DNA from: Bacteroidota bacterium | GTDB taxonomy: Bacteria; Bacteroidota; Bacteroidia; Bacteroidales; F082 | Reading direction: 5' to 3' | DNA length: 36,524 nt | Assembly: GCA_018336075.1 (NCBI GenBank) | Contig: JAGXRB010000316.1 | Span: 1-36,524, forward strand | Part shown: positions 1-8,075 of the stretch, piece after piece | Layout: every line of letters begins with the position of its first letter | How positions within the stretch are numbered: the stretch's first letter is position 1 | Translations under genes and position numbers: made by a program | The notes under the pieces: generated by a model | The model's database searches: none | The model's input: the letters and a program-made list of their open reading frames with translations, nothing else | What the model was told of the DNA's origin: nothing

Positions 1-46
1 AGTTTCTGAAAAACGTAGAAGAAAAACCACTAATCTTTAAATCAAT

Positions 47-1666
47 ATGGCAACCGCAACTGCTAACATTAATTTTTTTCAGGCAAAGAAAGGTATCTTT
101 TCCTGGATATTCAGTGTCGACCATAAGCGTATTGGCCTGCTTTATTTATATTCCCTGATGACCTTTTTTCTTGTGGGAGTTACACTTGGCCTTTTGATGC
201 GATATGAATTACTGAATCCCGGCAAAGATCTTGTCGAAGCACAGACCTACAATCAGATTTTCACCCTTCATGGTGTTATCATGATTTTCCTTTTTATCAT
301 TCCGAGTATACCGGCTGTTTTTGGAAATTTCTTCCTTCCGATCATGTTGGGTACTGATGATGTATCATTTCCCAGATTGAATCTTTTGTCGTGGTGGATT
401 TACATCATTGGTGCAATCATGGCATTGTCAACGCTGGTTTTCGGTGATGGACCTGCCGATACAGGTTGGACTTTTTATGCGCCCTACAGCGTTAATACGA
501 CAACCAATGTTTCAATGTCAGTGCTTGCTGCCTTTGTTCTCGGTTTTTCATCAATCCTTACTGGTTTGAATTTTATCGTCACCATACACAGACTGCGAAC
601 TCCGGGAATGACTTTTCTGAAAATGCCTTTGTTTGCATGGTCTTTGTATGCAACTTCATGGATACAGCTGCTCGCAACCCCGATTATAGGAATTACACTG
701 CTAATGATTGTAGCCGAACGAGCACTGGGCGTAGGGCTTTTTGACCCTTCAATCGGTGGTGATCCAATTTTGTATCAACACTTGTTTTGGATCTACTCAC
801 ATCCTGCGGTGTATATTATGGCATTGCCAGCTTTTGGAATAATTTCCGAGTTGCTTCCTACATTCAGTCAGCGTACAATTTTTGGATATAAAGCAATTGC
901 ATTTTCAAGTCTGGCGATAGCTTTTGTTGGCTATTTTATTTGGGGACACCATATGTTTACTTCGGGGATGAGTGGCACCGCCAGATTTATTTTCTCCATT
1001 TTAACATTTTTGGTTGCAATACCTACAGCCATAAAAGTTTTCAACTGGGTAGCCACCTTATATAAAGGATCGATTAACGTTCAACCACCGCTTTTGTATG
1101 CCCTGGCGTTTATTTTCCAGTTTATGATTGGTGGTTTTACAGGGCTTATACTTGGTGCGCTGGCAACGGATATTCACTTGCATGACACTTATTTTGTGGT
1201 AGGTCATTTCCATTATGTAATGTTTGGAGGTACAGGTTTTGCTTTCTTTGGCGCGCTACACTACTGGTATCCAAAGATATGGGGAAGAATGTATAATATT
1301 AAAGTGGCCAATATTGCATTCACAATCTTTTTTATTGGTTTTAATTTACTTTATTTTCCTATGCTTATTGCCGGTTTAATGGGAATGCCCCGCCGTTATT
1401 ACGATTATTTACCGGAATTTCATCTTCCCAATATGATCAGCACCTATGGTTCATGGGTTTTGGCAGTGGGATTGCTTCTGATGTTAGGCAACCTGATTGC
1501 TGGCTTCTATAAAGGAAAGCGTGGTGTAGGAAGGAATCCATGGGGTGGAATTACACTCGAATGGCAAACAATGTCTCCACCTCCTGTGCAAAATTTTGAC
1601 AGAATGCCTGTTATTCCAAAAAACGGCCCTTACGATTACGAGAATAAACCAACCATAAACGAATAA
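47..1666 (+). CDS. ctaD: Cytochrome c oxidase subunit I (caa3-type, A2 class)
   Basis: Catalytic subunit of a heme-copper oxygen reductase in the inner membrane; it reduces O2 to water and pumps protons. The protein has 539 residues with about 12 membrane segments. Visible ligands are the heme a His in FTLHG (about residue 75), the CuB/cross-link pair in YSHPAVY (H252, Y256), the CuB pair H301-H302, and heme ligands H387/H389 in the HDTYFVVGHFHY segment. The K-channel Lys is K330 in PTAIKVFNW. The helix VI glutamate of mitochondrial-type (A1) enzymes is absent and is replaced by the Tyr-Ser pair just before HP, which defines A2 oxidases. It is the first complete gene of a run I-III-IV-II with gaps of 4-8 bases, so it is surely cotranscribed. 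The promoter must lie left of the window. Identification is very secure. Confidence 0.98.
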   Translation: MATATANINFFQAKKGIFSWIFSVDHKRIGLLYLYSLMTFFLVGVTLGLLMRYELLNPGKDLVEAQTYNQIFTLHGVIMIFLFIIPSIPAVFGNFFLPIMLGTDDVSFPRLNLLSWWIYIIGAIMALSTLVFGDGPADTGWTFYAPYSVNTTTNVSMSVLAAFVLGFSSILTGLNFIVTIHRLRTPGMTFLKMPLFAWSLYATSWIQLLATPIIGITLLMIVAERALGVGLFDPSIGGDPILYQHLFWIYSHPAVYIMALPAFGIISELLPTFSQRTIFGYKAIAFSSLAIAFVGYFIWGHHMFTSGMSGTARFIFSILTFLVAIPTAIKVFNWVATLYKGSINVQPPLLYALAFIFQFMIGGFTGLILGALATDIHLHDTYFVVGHFHYVMFGGTGFAFFGALHYWYPKIWGRMYNIKVANIAFTIFFIGFNLLYFPMLIAGLMGMPRRYYDYLPEFHLPNMISTYGSWVLAVGLLLMLGNLIAGFYKGKRGVGRNPWGGITLEWQTMSPPPVQNFDRMPVIPKNGPYDYENKPTINE

Positions 1667-1670
1667 TACC

Positions 1671-2300
1671 ATGGAACACGCTACTGGTTTTGTTTTACCC
1701 AACTCTGGCCACAACCGTGATGCAGAAGCCTCGAAAATGGGCATGTGGCTCTTTTTATTCACTGAACTTCTGCTTTTTGGAGGTTTGTTTATTGTATACA
1801 TGGTTTACCGTTTGATGAATCATGATGCTTTTTTACTCTCATCTTTTGAGTTGAATGTTGCAATGGGAACTATTAACACGGTTGTGCTTCTTGTGAGCAG
1901 CATGACCATAGCAATGTCAATTACCGCAATTCAAAAAGGAAACAGCATTCTCTCCATAAAACTTCTGGCAACCACACTTATTTTGTCGCTTGTTTTTATG
2001 ATCATTAAATATTTTGAATGGAGTGCCAAAATACATCATGGATTTTTTCCGGGAATGGAATACTACAGTAATCTTCCAAAAGGAGAGGCACTGTTTTTCT
2101 TCCTTTATTTTTTTATGACAGGGCTTCATGCTTTGCACATTATAATAGGTGCAGTGCTTATTGCTGTTGTAATTTACCGCACCAAAAAAGGACAGGTTCA
2201 TTCAGAAAACTACACTTTAACCGAAAACGCAGGATTGTACTGGCACCTGGTTGACCTCATCTGGATATATCTGTTTCCGTTGTTTTACCTCATACATTGA
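1671..2300 (+). CDS. ctaE: Cytochrome c oxidase subunit III
   Basis: Integral membrane subunit III of the caa3 oxidase; it stabilises subunit I and its proton uptake. At 209 residues with about five membrane helices it is the short bacterial form. Family signatures are GMWLFLFTELLLFGG near residue 24, the FFMTGLHALHIIIG segment, and the terminal YWHLVDLIWIYLFPLFY. It starts 4 bases after the ctaD stop and is followed directly by subunit IV, so it is translated from the same message. No Shine-Dalgarno site is evident, which is usual in this phylum. The first ATG fits the family N-terminus (short hydrophilic segment, then helix I). Nothing is unusual in length or key residues. Confidence 0.97.
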   Translation: MEHATGFVLPNSGHNRDAEASKMGMWLFLFTELLLFGGLFIVYMVYRLMNHDAFLLSSFELNVAMGTINTVVLLVSSMTIAMSITAIQKGNSILSIKLLATTLILSLVFMIIKYFEWSAKIHHGFFPGMEYYSNLPKGEALFFFLYFFMTGLHALHIIIGAVLIAVVIYRTKKGQVHSENYTLTENAGLYWHLVDLIWIYLFPLFYLIH

Positions 2301-2308
2301 TAATTGTC

Positions 2309-2629
2309 ATGGAAAATCATAAAAATCATCACAACGAAGATCAGCATGAAACGCACCATATAGCTAGTTATAAAGAGCATTTCAGCACCCTTGCAGCGCT
2401 TCTTTTGCTAACTGTAGTTACAGTTGTCGTTTCAGTTTTTGGAGCTAACCTGGCTACTTTATCAGTAGCAACCGCCTTATTGATCGCAACAATAAAAGTG
2501 ATTGTTGTGGCTTATTATTTTATGCATCTTAAGTACGAAAAGAAAATATATTCCTGGCTTATTTTGCTTGTAGTTGTTTTATTTGTTGCATTTACTGTGT
2601 TAACTGCCATTGAATACTTAAACCGATAA
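2309..2629 (+). CDS. ctaF: Cytochrome c oxidase subunit IV (prokaryotic COX4 family)
   Basis: Small accessory subunit of the oxidase, 106 residues with three membrane helices. The family mark is the YYFMHLKYE stretch between helices two and three. I start it at the ATG at 2309. An in-frame TTG at 2297, overlapping the ctaE stop, would add four residues, but ATG is the commoner start. The first 20 residues are unusually rich in His, Asn, Glu and Asp (two HH pairs and several single His) before the first helix. This tail could bind metal or may just be a flexible cytoplasmic segment. It lies between subunits III and II in the same operon. The family call is firm; the role of the tail is unknown. 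Confidence 0.9.
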   Translation: MENHKNHHNEDQHETHHIASYKEHFSTLAALLLLTVVTVVVSVFGANLATLSVATALLIATIKVIVVAYYFMHLKYEKKIYSWLILLVVVLFVAFTVLTAIEYLNR

Positions 2630-2635
2630 TTCAAT

Positions 2636-3544
2636 ATGAGAACATCCGCTTCAACTTTTGCCGATGGTGTTGACCTGTCACTTTATATAATAACAGGTAT
2701 CTCATTGTTTTTCCTTTTAGGAATCACCATTGTGATGCTGTTTTTTGTTTTCAGGTACAATAAAAAACGAAATCCGGTAGCTTCCAACATTGAAGGTGAT
2801 CACCGGCTTGAGATTATTTGGACAGCCATCCCAACAATTCTGGTGATGGTTATGTTTTATTTTGGCTGGATTGGCTATAAGCCTATGCGCCAGGTTCCGG
2901 ATGGAGCAATGGAAATAAATGCATATGCACAGATGTGGAAATTTTCTTTTGAATATCCTGACGGCAGAATCACTGATACGCTTGTTGTGCCTATCGGAAA
3001 GCCTGTCAAACTGAATCTTATTTCAAGAGATGTTTTACATTCATTTTTCGTGCCTGCTTTTAGGATTAAAGAGGACATGGTGCCTGGAAAAAATAACTTT
3101 ATGTGGTTTGAGGCAACACAGGAAGGTCGCTTCGATGTTCTTTGTGCCGAGTATTGCGGGCAGCTTCACAGTTATATGCTTTCCAGCGTTACAGTTGTAT
3201 CTGAAAGCGCTTATCAAAACTGGCTGACCACGGTAACAAGTATTACAGATGAACATCCCGGACTAACTTTACTTAAACAGAATGCCTGTCTCACTTGCCA
3301 TTCTCAGGATGGCAGCAAAATTATCGGCCCATCTTTCAAAGGACTTTATGGGAAAAGCGAAATTGTTGAAACTGATGGAAAAGACAGAGAAATTGTTGTC
3401 GATGATGAATATCTCATACGGTCTATCAGACAACCAAATGCTGATATAGTCAAAGGATATATGAAAGGTCTGATGATTGCATATGATAATATCACCGATG
3501 AACAAATCAAAGATATTATCGACTATATCAAAACATTGGAATAA
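2636..3544 (+). CDS. ctaC: Cytochrome c oxidase subunit II with fused cytochrome c domain
   Basis: Electron entry subunit of the oxidase, 302 residues. Order of parts: two N-terminal membrane helices (about 15-40 and 60-80), a periplasmic cupredoxin domain, then a C-terminal class I cytochrome c domain. The CuA ligands are visible as H135 (DVLHSFFVP) and C170, C174, H178 and M181 in the segment CAEYCGQLHSYM. The heme c site is CLTCH (218-222), with a Met in VKGYMKGLM as the likely sixth ligand. The fusion makes this a caa3 enzyme that carries its own cytochrome c, as in Rhodothermus-type oxidases. There is no N-terminal Cys for lipidation. It ends the structural part of the operon, and heme O synthase follows after 53 bases. 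Confidence 0.97.
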   Translation: MRTSASTFADGVDLSLYIITGISLFFLLGITIVMLFFVFRYNKKRNPVASNIEGDHRLEIIWTAIPTILVMVMFYFGWIGYKPMRQVPDGAMEINAYAQMWKFSFEYPDGRITDTLVVPIGKPVKLNLISRDVLHSFFVPAFRIKEDMVPGKNNFMWFEATQEGRFDVLCAEYCGQLHSYMLSSVTVVSESAYQNWLTTVTSITDEHPGLTLLKQNACLTCHSQDGSKIIGPSFKGLYGKSEIVETDGKDREIVVDDEYLIRSIRQPNADIVKGYMKGLMIAYDNITDEQIKDIIDYIKTLE

Positions 3545-3597
3545 ATTCCGGTAATTTAATAAAGAGGAGATTAAGTCCTTATTAATGAAATGTTTAA

Positions 3598-4461
3598 ATG
3601 ATTAAAGAAAAACTTTTGTTACTTGCTGAATTGAGCAAGATCAAAATCACCTTTGCTGTTGCTCTGACTACAATTGCTGGATATCTGCTTGCTAAAGGTA
3701 GTTTTGATACAGGTTTAATTTTACCTACCGTTGGAATTTTTATCCTAGCTTGTGGGTCTTCCGCTTTAAATCATGTGCAGGATAGCGACAGAGATCGTTT
3801 AATGAAGCGTACAAGCGACAGACCCATCCCATCGGGTCGTATCAGTCGTTCAGGTGCCCTCATTGTTGCCATTATTCTTTCAGTAATTGGCTCATCACTC
3901 ATCTATTTGGGATCAGATTTTGTTGGATTCCAGCTTGGCCTGCTCGCATTGATCTGGTACAATGGAATCTATACTCCAATGAAAAGGAAAACAGCTTTTG
4001 CGGTGATTCCAGGCTCAGTCATTGGCGCAATACCTCCAATTGTGGGTTGGGTTGCAGGCGGAGGAGAATTGTTTTCTTCCCAAACACTAATTTTGGCCTT
4101 CTTTTTCTTCATTTGGCAAGTGCCACATTTCTGGTTGCTGATGCTTAAATATGGGGATGAATATGTCAAAGCCGGTTATCCCTCCATTACCCAACTTTAT
4201 GATGAAAAACAGATTAGATACATTACATTTATCTGGATTTTTGCAACAGCTGTTTCTGCATTGATGATTCCTTTCTTTGGAGTTATTCATTCCAGTGTAA
4301 TTACTTTGTTGGTTTTAGTAGCTGTTTTCTGGTTGGTGCTTGTGTTTTCAGGTATTTTGAGTAGCAAAAAAATATTTAATCCTTTCTTTTATTTTATGAG
4401 AATCAATTATTTTGTCCTGGTTATGATCATTGCACTCTCTGTTGATTCTTTTATAAAGTAA
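3598..4461 (+). CDS. ctaB: Protoheme IX farnesyltransferase (heme O synthase)
   Basis: Membrane prenyltransferase of the UbiA superfamily that adds a farnesyl group to heme b to make heme O, the precursor of heme A used by the oxidase encoded upstream. It has 287 residues and about eight or nine helices. The first Asp-rich prenyl diphosphate motif is NHVQDSDRDRLMKRTSDRP (about 58-76); the second conserved loop contains YGDEYVKAGYPS. The conserved YTPMKRKT and PGSVIGAIPP segments are also present. It lies 53 bases after ctaC on the same strand and is probably the last gene of the oxidase operon, since a hairpin with flanking A and T runs follows at 4496. No heme A synthase (ctaA) is seen in the window. 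Confidence 0.96.
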   Translation: MIKEKLLLLAELSKIKITFAVALTTIAGYLLAKGSFDTGLILPTVGIFILACGSSALNHVQDSDRDRLMKRTSDRPIPSGRISRSGALIVAIILSVIGSSLIYLGSDFVGFQLGLLALIWYNGIYTPMKRKTAFAVIPGSVIGAIPPIVGWVAGGGELFSSQTLILAFFFFIWQVPHFWLLMLKYGDEYVKAGYPSITQLYDEKQIRYITFIWIFATAVSALMIPFFGVIHSSVITLLVLVAVFWLVLVFSGILSSKKIFNPFFYFMRINYFVLVMIIALSVDSFIK

Positions 4462-4495
4462 GCGTGGTCTTTCTTTAGTCTAAACTTTTTATTAT

Positions 4496-4530
4496 AAAAA
4501 AAGCTCCCTTGATTATCAAAGGAGCTTTTC
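4496..4530. terminator. Bidirectional intrinsic terminator between ctaB and the HU gene
   Basis: A hairpin with arms around AAAAGCTCC and GGAGCTTTT and an extended inner stem TTGAT/ATCAA (one C-A mismatch) is flanked by an A run on the left and a T run on the right. It can therefore stop transcription from both convergent genes. Confidence 0.85.
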
Positions 4531-4548
4531 GTTCTTTAATGGTAAAAA

Positions 4549-4821
4549 CTATTTTACCGTAGCAGACAGTTCGGCACCTGGTTTAAATTTCACAACTTTT
4601 TTTGCAGCAATGTTAATTTCTGCTCCAGTTTGTGGGTTGCGTCCTTTTCTTTCAGATCTTCCTGAAACGGAAAAAGTGCCAAAGCCTACAAGAGTAACTT
4701 TGTCACCTTCTTTTAAAGCACTAGATGTAGCTCCAATAAAAGCATCTAATGCTTTTTTTGCTTCTACTTTGGTCAAATTGGCTTCTGCGGCCATTGCATC
4801 GATTAATTCAGCTTTGTTCAT
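4549..4821 (-). CDS. hup: HU family DNA-binding protein
   Basis: Nucleoid-associated histone-like protein that bends DNA as a dimer. At exactly 90 residues it is the canonical HU length. Visible features are the N-terminal MNKAELIDAMA helix, VTLVGFGTFSVSGRSERKGRNP (the conserved GFGTF...R..R.GRNP region) and the beta-arm ending in the VVKFKPG segment. It is a monocistronic minus-strand gene. A promoter of the phylum type lies 40-70 bases upstream (4861-4890) and a terminator immediately downstream. Other members of the family (IHF-like, HU paralogues) cannot be separated by sequence inspection, but the size and motifs fit HU-beta. Confidence 0.96.
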   Translation of the reverse strand: MNKAELIDAMAAEANLTKVEAKKALDAFIGATSSALKEGDKVTLVGFGTFSVSGRSERKGRNPQTGAEINIAAKKVVKFKPGAELSATVK

Positions 4822-4860
4822 CTTTTTGGATATTAGTTAGAATATTGGTCGAATAATACA

Positions 4861-4890
4861 CAAAAATAAACTATAAATGAACAAATGCAA
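4861..4890 (-). promoter_or_regulatory. Promoter of the HU gene (Bacteroidota type)
   Basis: Read on the minus strand, TTG (4888-4890) is followed after 19 bases by TATTTTTG (4861-4868). This matches the Bacteroidota pattern of a TTTG-like -33 box and TAnnTTTG -7 box at the usual spacing. The predicted transcript start lies about 30 bases before the HU ATG. Confidence 0.65.
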
Positions 4891-4910
4891 GGGCTTTGAT
4901 AAAAAAAGTG

Positions 4911-4948
4911 AAAAAAAATGTTGTTTTATTAAAAAAAATGTTGTTTTT
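4911..4948. repeat. Short A/T-rich direct repeat upstream of the HU gene
   Basis: Two copies of an 18-base unit reading AAAAAAAATGTTGTTTT plus one base start at 4911 and 4931, a 20-base period. They sit just upstream of the HU -33 box in a very A/T-rich gap (4822-5034) that contains no gene. A curved upstream element or simple sequence drift are both possible. Confidence 0.6.
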
Positions 4949-5034
4949 TCAAGAAAAAGCACTTTTTTGCAGTCCGAAAATAGAAATTTTGTTGTAGTGC
5001 AGCGGTTTTCAGCAGTGTATCGAAGGATAATATT

Positions 5035-6009
5035 TTATGGTTTGGCTTGCCAAAAACCTTCAAAATTGAATCCTTGTAGAAAAATATTTGCCTTCAAGAC
5101 CTTTTTTCCTGCTTGCTGTAACATTTCAAGAAAAATAAAACCATCCTCTAATGCAACCTTTAAAAAAGTCTTGTTGTCTGTCAAAAGGGTAAGACTGCCA
5201 TCACTAGAAATATCAGGCTCAAATCTTGATTGAAAAAGTTTTAACTCGATTTCCTTGCCAGTTGATGAAAAAAATGTTGCTATTGCTCCCGGATAAGGAC
5301 TCAGCCCCCTGATATGATTATAAATCGAAACCCCCGAACCTGTCCAATCAATCACACAGTCAGTTTTGAATATTTTTGGAGCTGCATTTAATTTAGTATC
5401 TGTAGAAATGAAATCATTCTGATCAATAAGATTTATTTCGCCAGTTGCTATCTTTTCAATTGTTTGTAAGATCATTCCTTTGCTGTCTTCAATCATTCTG
5501 TCGTGCAATTCACCGAAATTCTCTTCAGTTCCGATCTTCAGTTTCTTTTGAAGAATAATATTTCCATGATCAATCTTACTGTTGATAAAAAATGTAGTCA
5601 GACCTGTTTCTGATTCTCCATTCATAATGGCTCTGTTGATGGGCGCCGCACCCCTGTATTGCGGGAGCAATGAAGCATGAAGATTAATGGTGCCCAAAGG
5701 AGGCAGTGTCCATACAACCTCCGGAAGCATTCGAAACGCAATTACAATAAAAAGGTCGGCGCCTAAATTCTTTAATTCAGTGATAAATGTTTCATTTTTA
5801 AGACTCTCTGGCTGAAGTAATGGAATCGCAAATTCATTTGCAACCTTTTTTACCGGAGATGATGAAAGAGTTTTTCCACGACCGGCCTTCTTGTCAGGAG
5901 CTGTAACCACCCCGACAATATTGAAGTTGTTCTTGATAAGATTTTCAAGTTGTGCTGAAGCAAACTCCGGGGTTCCAAAGAAAACTATTCTCATTGACTT
6001 GCGATTCAT
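5035..6009 (-). CDS. fmt: Methionyl-tRNA formyltransferase
   Basis: Transfers a formyl group from 10-formyltetrahydrofolate to initiator Met-tRNA in the cytoplasm. It has 324 residues, the normal length. The N-terminal Rossmann-like domain starts RIVFFGTPEFA; the catalytic region has INLHASLLPQYRGAAP (Asn and His of the active site, the SLLP loop and RGAAP) with the catalytic Asp in KIDHGNIILQ. The C-terminal OB-fold part contains RGLSPYPGAIA. An ATG at 5994 would begin the protein at MRIVFF. I keep the ATG at 6009 because Bacteroidota Fmt proteins commonly carry five or six residues before the RIV strand. It stands alone on the minus strand; no clear promoter box was found in the 145-base gap upstream. 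Confidence 0.96.
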   Translation of the reverse strand: MNRKSMRIVFFGTPEFASAQLENLIKNNFNIVGVVTAPDKKAGRGKTLSSSPVKKVANEFAIPLLQPESLKNETFITELKNLGADLFIVIAFRMLPEVVWTLPPLGTINLHASLLPQYRGAAPINRAIMNGESETGLTTFFINSKIDHGNIILQKKLKIGTEENFGELHDRMIEDSKGMILQTIEKIATGEINLIDQNDFISTDTKLNAAPKIFKTDCVIDWTGSGVSIYNHIRGLSPYPGAIATFFSSTGKEIELKLFQSRFEPDISSDGSLTLLTDNKTFLKVALEDGFIFLEMLQQAGKKVLKANIFLQGFNFEGFWQAKP

Positions 6010-6100
6010 TGATTTTTAATATGAAGGACTTAAAAATATTTTACAAAACAAAAAGTGTTGTGTGGTAGATTTGGTTTCAAACAGCCAGTCAAAGCTAATA

Positions 6101-6134
6101 AAAAAACCTGATCAGCAATGCTGTCAGGTTTTTC
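6101..6134 (-). terminator. Intrinsic terminator of the TPR protein gene
   Basis: AAAAACCTGA..CAGC, loop AAT, GCTG..TCAGGTTTTT forms a strong hairpin with one bulged base. Its left flank is an A run, so on the minus strand it ends in a U tract. It lies 20 bases past the TPR gene stop. Confidence 0.85.
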
Positions 6135-6154
6135 AAAATGGAATATTTTGAGAA

Positions 6155-6853
6155 TTATTTTACACTTAGAGCTTTTGCTCTTGCAAGATACTTTTCTATA
6201 TTTCTGCCCTCAGTTGAAGAAGGGTATTCTTTTTGAATTTTTTCATACATTTCAGCGGCTTTCTTGAAGTTATTATCTAACTCATATGCTCTTCCGGCTT
6301 TAAACAACATCATAGGAGTAGTGAGCTCATTGCTGTTTTTTTGTGAAGCTTTTAAATATAAGTCAGCTGCCTTGGTAATTTCGTTAAGCTCAAGATGCGC
6401 ATCTGCATTTGCTCCAATTGCAAGTGATGCAACAATTTTATCTCTTCCTTTGAACTTATTCAAATACTTTATAGCTTCATTAAATTCACCTTGTTTCAGG
6501 AAAGAAACACCTGCATAATATTTAGCAAGATTTCCTGATTTGGTTGAGCCAAACTCGTCAATGATATCAAGAAATCCCATATTGTTTCCATCACCATATA
6601 AGGCTCTGTTCAATGAATCGGATTCAAAATACTTTTCAGCCATAAAAATCTGAACTTGAGCTTCTTTTTCACGGGGCTCAAGATAATAACGGTTAATTCC
6701 AAGATATCCCAAGACCACAACTACCAACACAGTAACAACTATAGTGATAATTTTTTGGTTTTCAACAATAAAACGTTCAGATTTGCTTAGTGCTTCCTCT
6801 ACAACTTCTAGTTTTTCGTCACCTTTTGTAATAATGCCTTTTTGTTTAGCCAT
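6155..6853 (-). CDS. Membrane-anchored tetratricopeptide repeat protein
   Basis: A 232-residue protein of a conserved Bacteroidota family without an established function. Residues 1-30 are cytoplasmic and charged. A single hydrophobic helix (about 34-55, rich in Val and Ile) follows, then a periplasmic part with TPR-like helical pairs such as GNLAKYYAGVSFLKQGEFNEA and the C-terminal YEKIQKEYPSSTEGRNIEKYL. The layout resembles YfgM and the CpoB/YbgF group, which act as chaperone or scaffold adaptors. The reading frame is open 41 codons further upstream, but I start at MAKQKG. A phylum-type -7 box (6877-6884) lies just upstream of that ATG, and the extra residues look like translated noncoding DNA (Lys/Phe-rich). 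Confidence 0.85.
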   Translation of the reverse strand: MAKQKGIITKGDEKLEVVEEALSKSERFIVENQKIITIVVTVLVVVVLGYLGINRYYLEPREKEAQVQIFMAEKYFESDSLNRALYGDGNNMGFLDIIDEFGSTKSGNLAKYYAGVSFLKQGEFNEAIKYLNKFKGRDKIVASLAIGANADAHLELNEITKAADLYLKASQKNSNELTTPMMLFKAGRAYELDNNFKKAAEMYEKIQKEYPSSTEGRNIEKYLARAKALSVK

Positions 6854-6876
6854 GATATGATGCAATTTTAGAGGTG

Positions 6877-6884
6877 CAAAAGTA
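6877..6884 (-). promoter_or_regulatory. -7 box upstream of the TPR protein gene
   Basis: On the minus strand this reads TACTTTTG, a full TAnnTTTG match, placing a transcript start about 17 bases before the ATG at 6853. I see no good -33 box at the usual spacing, so support is partial. Confidence 0.45.
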
Positions 6885-7029
6885 CTTTTTTTTTCCTTTC
6901 TAAAATAGCCTTTCATGTATTTTTTTATCTTTGAGTGATTTATAAAAAATTTGTTCTTTTGATATTTGAATGACAAATATGCTAAATATCATATAATGAG
7001 ACTGTTGATAATTTATTTGAATTTTTATC

Positions 7030-7929
7030 ATGAAATTTAAACATTTTGACTTTTTATTTCTTTTTATTTTTTTGACGTTTGCAACAAACTTGCTGGCAGG
7101 ATGGCTCATTGTTGAGAAAAGGGAAGACAAATTTGGTAATTTAACCATGCAAAGTGTTTTTATCCAGGATCAAAAATTACGTGTGGAAAATCAAACATCC
7201 TCTTTTATATTTGATTTGGAAAATGAATATGTTACTGTTATTTTTCCAAAGATGAGCGTATATTGGAGTGGTAAGCCTGATTCTTTAAAGACTGCTTTGT
7301 TCAATACAATTGAGACTCAGATTGTTATAATGATACAGCAAATGCCTGAGCGAGATAGGATTGAAGCTGAGGCTGATTTTCAGAAAGTGTTGAATGAAAT
7401 GAAAGTTGGTGTTACAGATAGTTCTTTGCCTGACAATGCTAAATTACTTGCAATTGATTCATCCATGAAAATAGTTGACTATCAAGCTGAGAAATATTTG
7501 TTTGTGCTTGATAGCATTACCCTCGAGGAGTTTTGGATTACACACGAGGTACTGCCTTATAAAGATTTGAATCTTGTTAAATTGAATGAGATGATGCGTG
7601 TTTTCAGCCGGCCATCAATGCTTTCAGTTTATCGTGAGAGTAAGGAATGGCTTGAAATAATCAGTAAAGGATTGGTGCTCAGGTCGGTTATTCCTACAAC
7701 CTTAGGGAAAAGCGAAATGGAGGTTATTACTGTTAGAAAGGCTGAAATTCCGATTGACTTTTTCGATCCACCACCCACATACAGAGGAATAGGAATTGAT
7801 GAAGTCATCAGCATCATGATGGGTGAGGATGATGTGATCAAAACACCAGATGCGTATAATTCAGCTCGACCTGAACTTTTTAACAAAACAAACTCAGCAA
7901 TCACGCCAACAAAGCCTGGTCCTTATTGA
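7030..7929 (+). CDS. Secreted DUF4412-like protein of unknown function
   Basis: I do not recognise a named family with certainty. The 299-residue product begins with a clear signal peptide (MKFKHF then a Phe/Leu-rich core, cleavage likely near LLAG at about residue 24). The mature part starts with beta strands of the kind seen in DUF4412/LolA-like proteins: GWLIVEKREDKFGN, VFIQDQKLRVEN, FIFDLENEYVTVIFP. A second block with PTTLGKSEMEVITVRKAEIP and a strand-Pro-Pro-Pro stretch near residue 245 fits the same fold. The last 40 residues are Thr/Pro/Asn-rich. It is divergent from the TPR gene across a 176-base gap and ends 214 bases before the THX gene. Periplasmic or outer-membrane-facing location is an inference from the signal peptide. 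Confidence 0.8.
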   Translation: MKFKHFDFLFLFIFLTFATNLLAGWLIVEKREDKFGNLTMQSVFIQDQKLRVENQTSSFIFDLENEYVTVIFPKMSVYWSGKPDSLKTALFNTIETQIVIMIQQMPERDRIEAEADFQKVLNEMKVGVTDSSLPDNAKLLAIDSSMKIVDYQAEKYLFVLDSITLEEFWITHEVLPYKDLNLVKLNEMMRVFSRPSMLSVYRESKEWLEIISKGLVLRSVIPTTLGKSEMEVITVRKAEIPIDFFDPPPTYRGIGIDEVISIMMGEDDVIKTPDAYNSARPELFNKTNSAITPTKPGPY

Positions 7930-8075
7930 AAGACTCATTTGAACCTTTATTGTTTGCTCGTTTCCTTGTCTGACAAGGTCAAAATTGCATTGATTTATTC
8001 TTTTAACTTTCTTATAGTTTCAAGTGGAAATTGTAATATTTCAGCAAAATCATTCTTGCTTTAGAAAGTGGAAAC

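Noticed and set aside
2-40. Possible C-terminal tail (13 codons including stop) of a gene left of ctaD
   Set aside because: The frame ends at TAA 38-40, seven bases before ctaD, which would be a natural spacing, but twelve residues without a recognisable motif cannot support a gene, and other frames are open as well.
4911-4948. Direct repeat considered as a CRISPR-like array
   Set aside because: Only two units, no unique spacers of regular length, low complexity, and no cas gene in the window.
4877-5233. Plus-strand frame of 118 codons between the HU gene and fmt
   Set aside because: Half of it is antisense to the fmt C-terminus and the rest is Lys/Phe-rich translation of A/T-rich DNA; no family resemblance.
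6854-6976. N-terminal extension of the TPR protein to 273 residues
   Set aside because: The extension lies across the -7 box at 6877 and has Lys/Phe/Ile composition typical of noncoding A/T-rich DNA; the family begins MAKQK.
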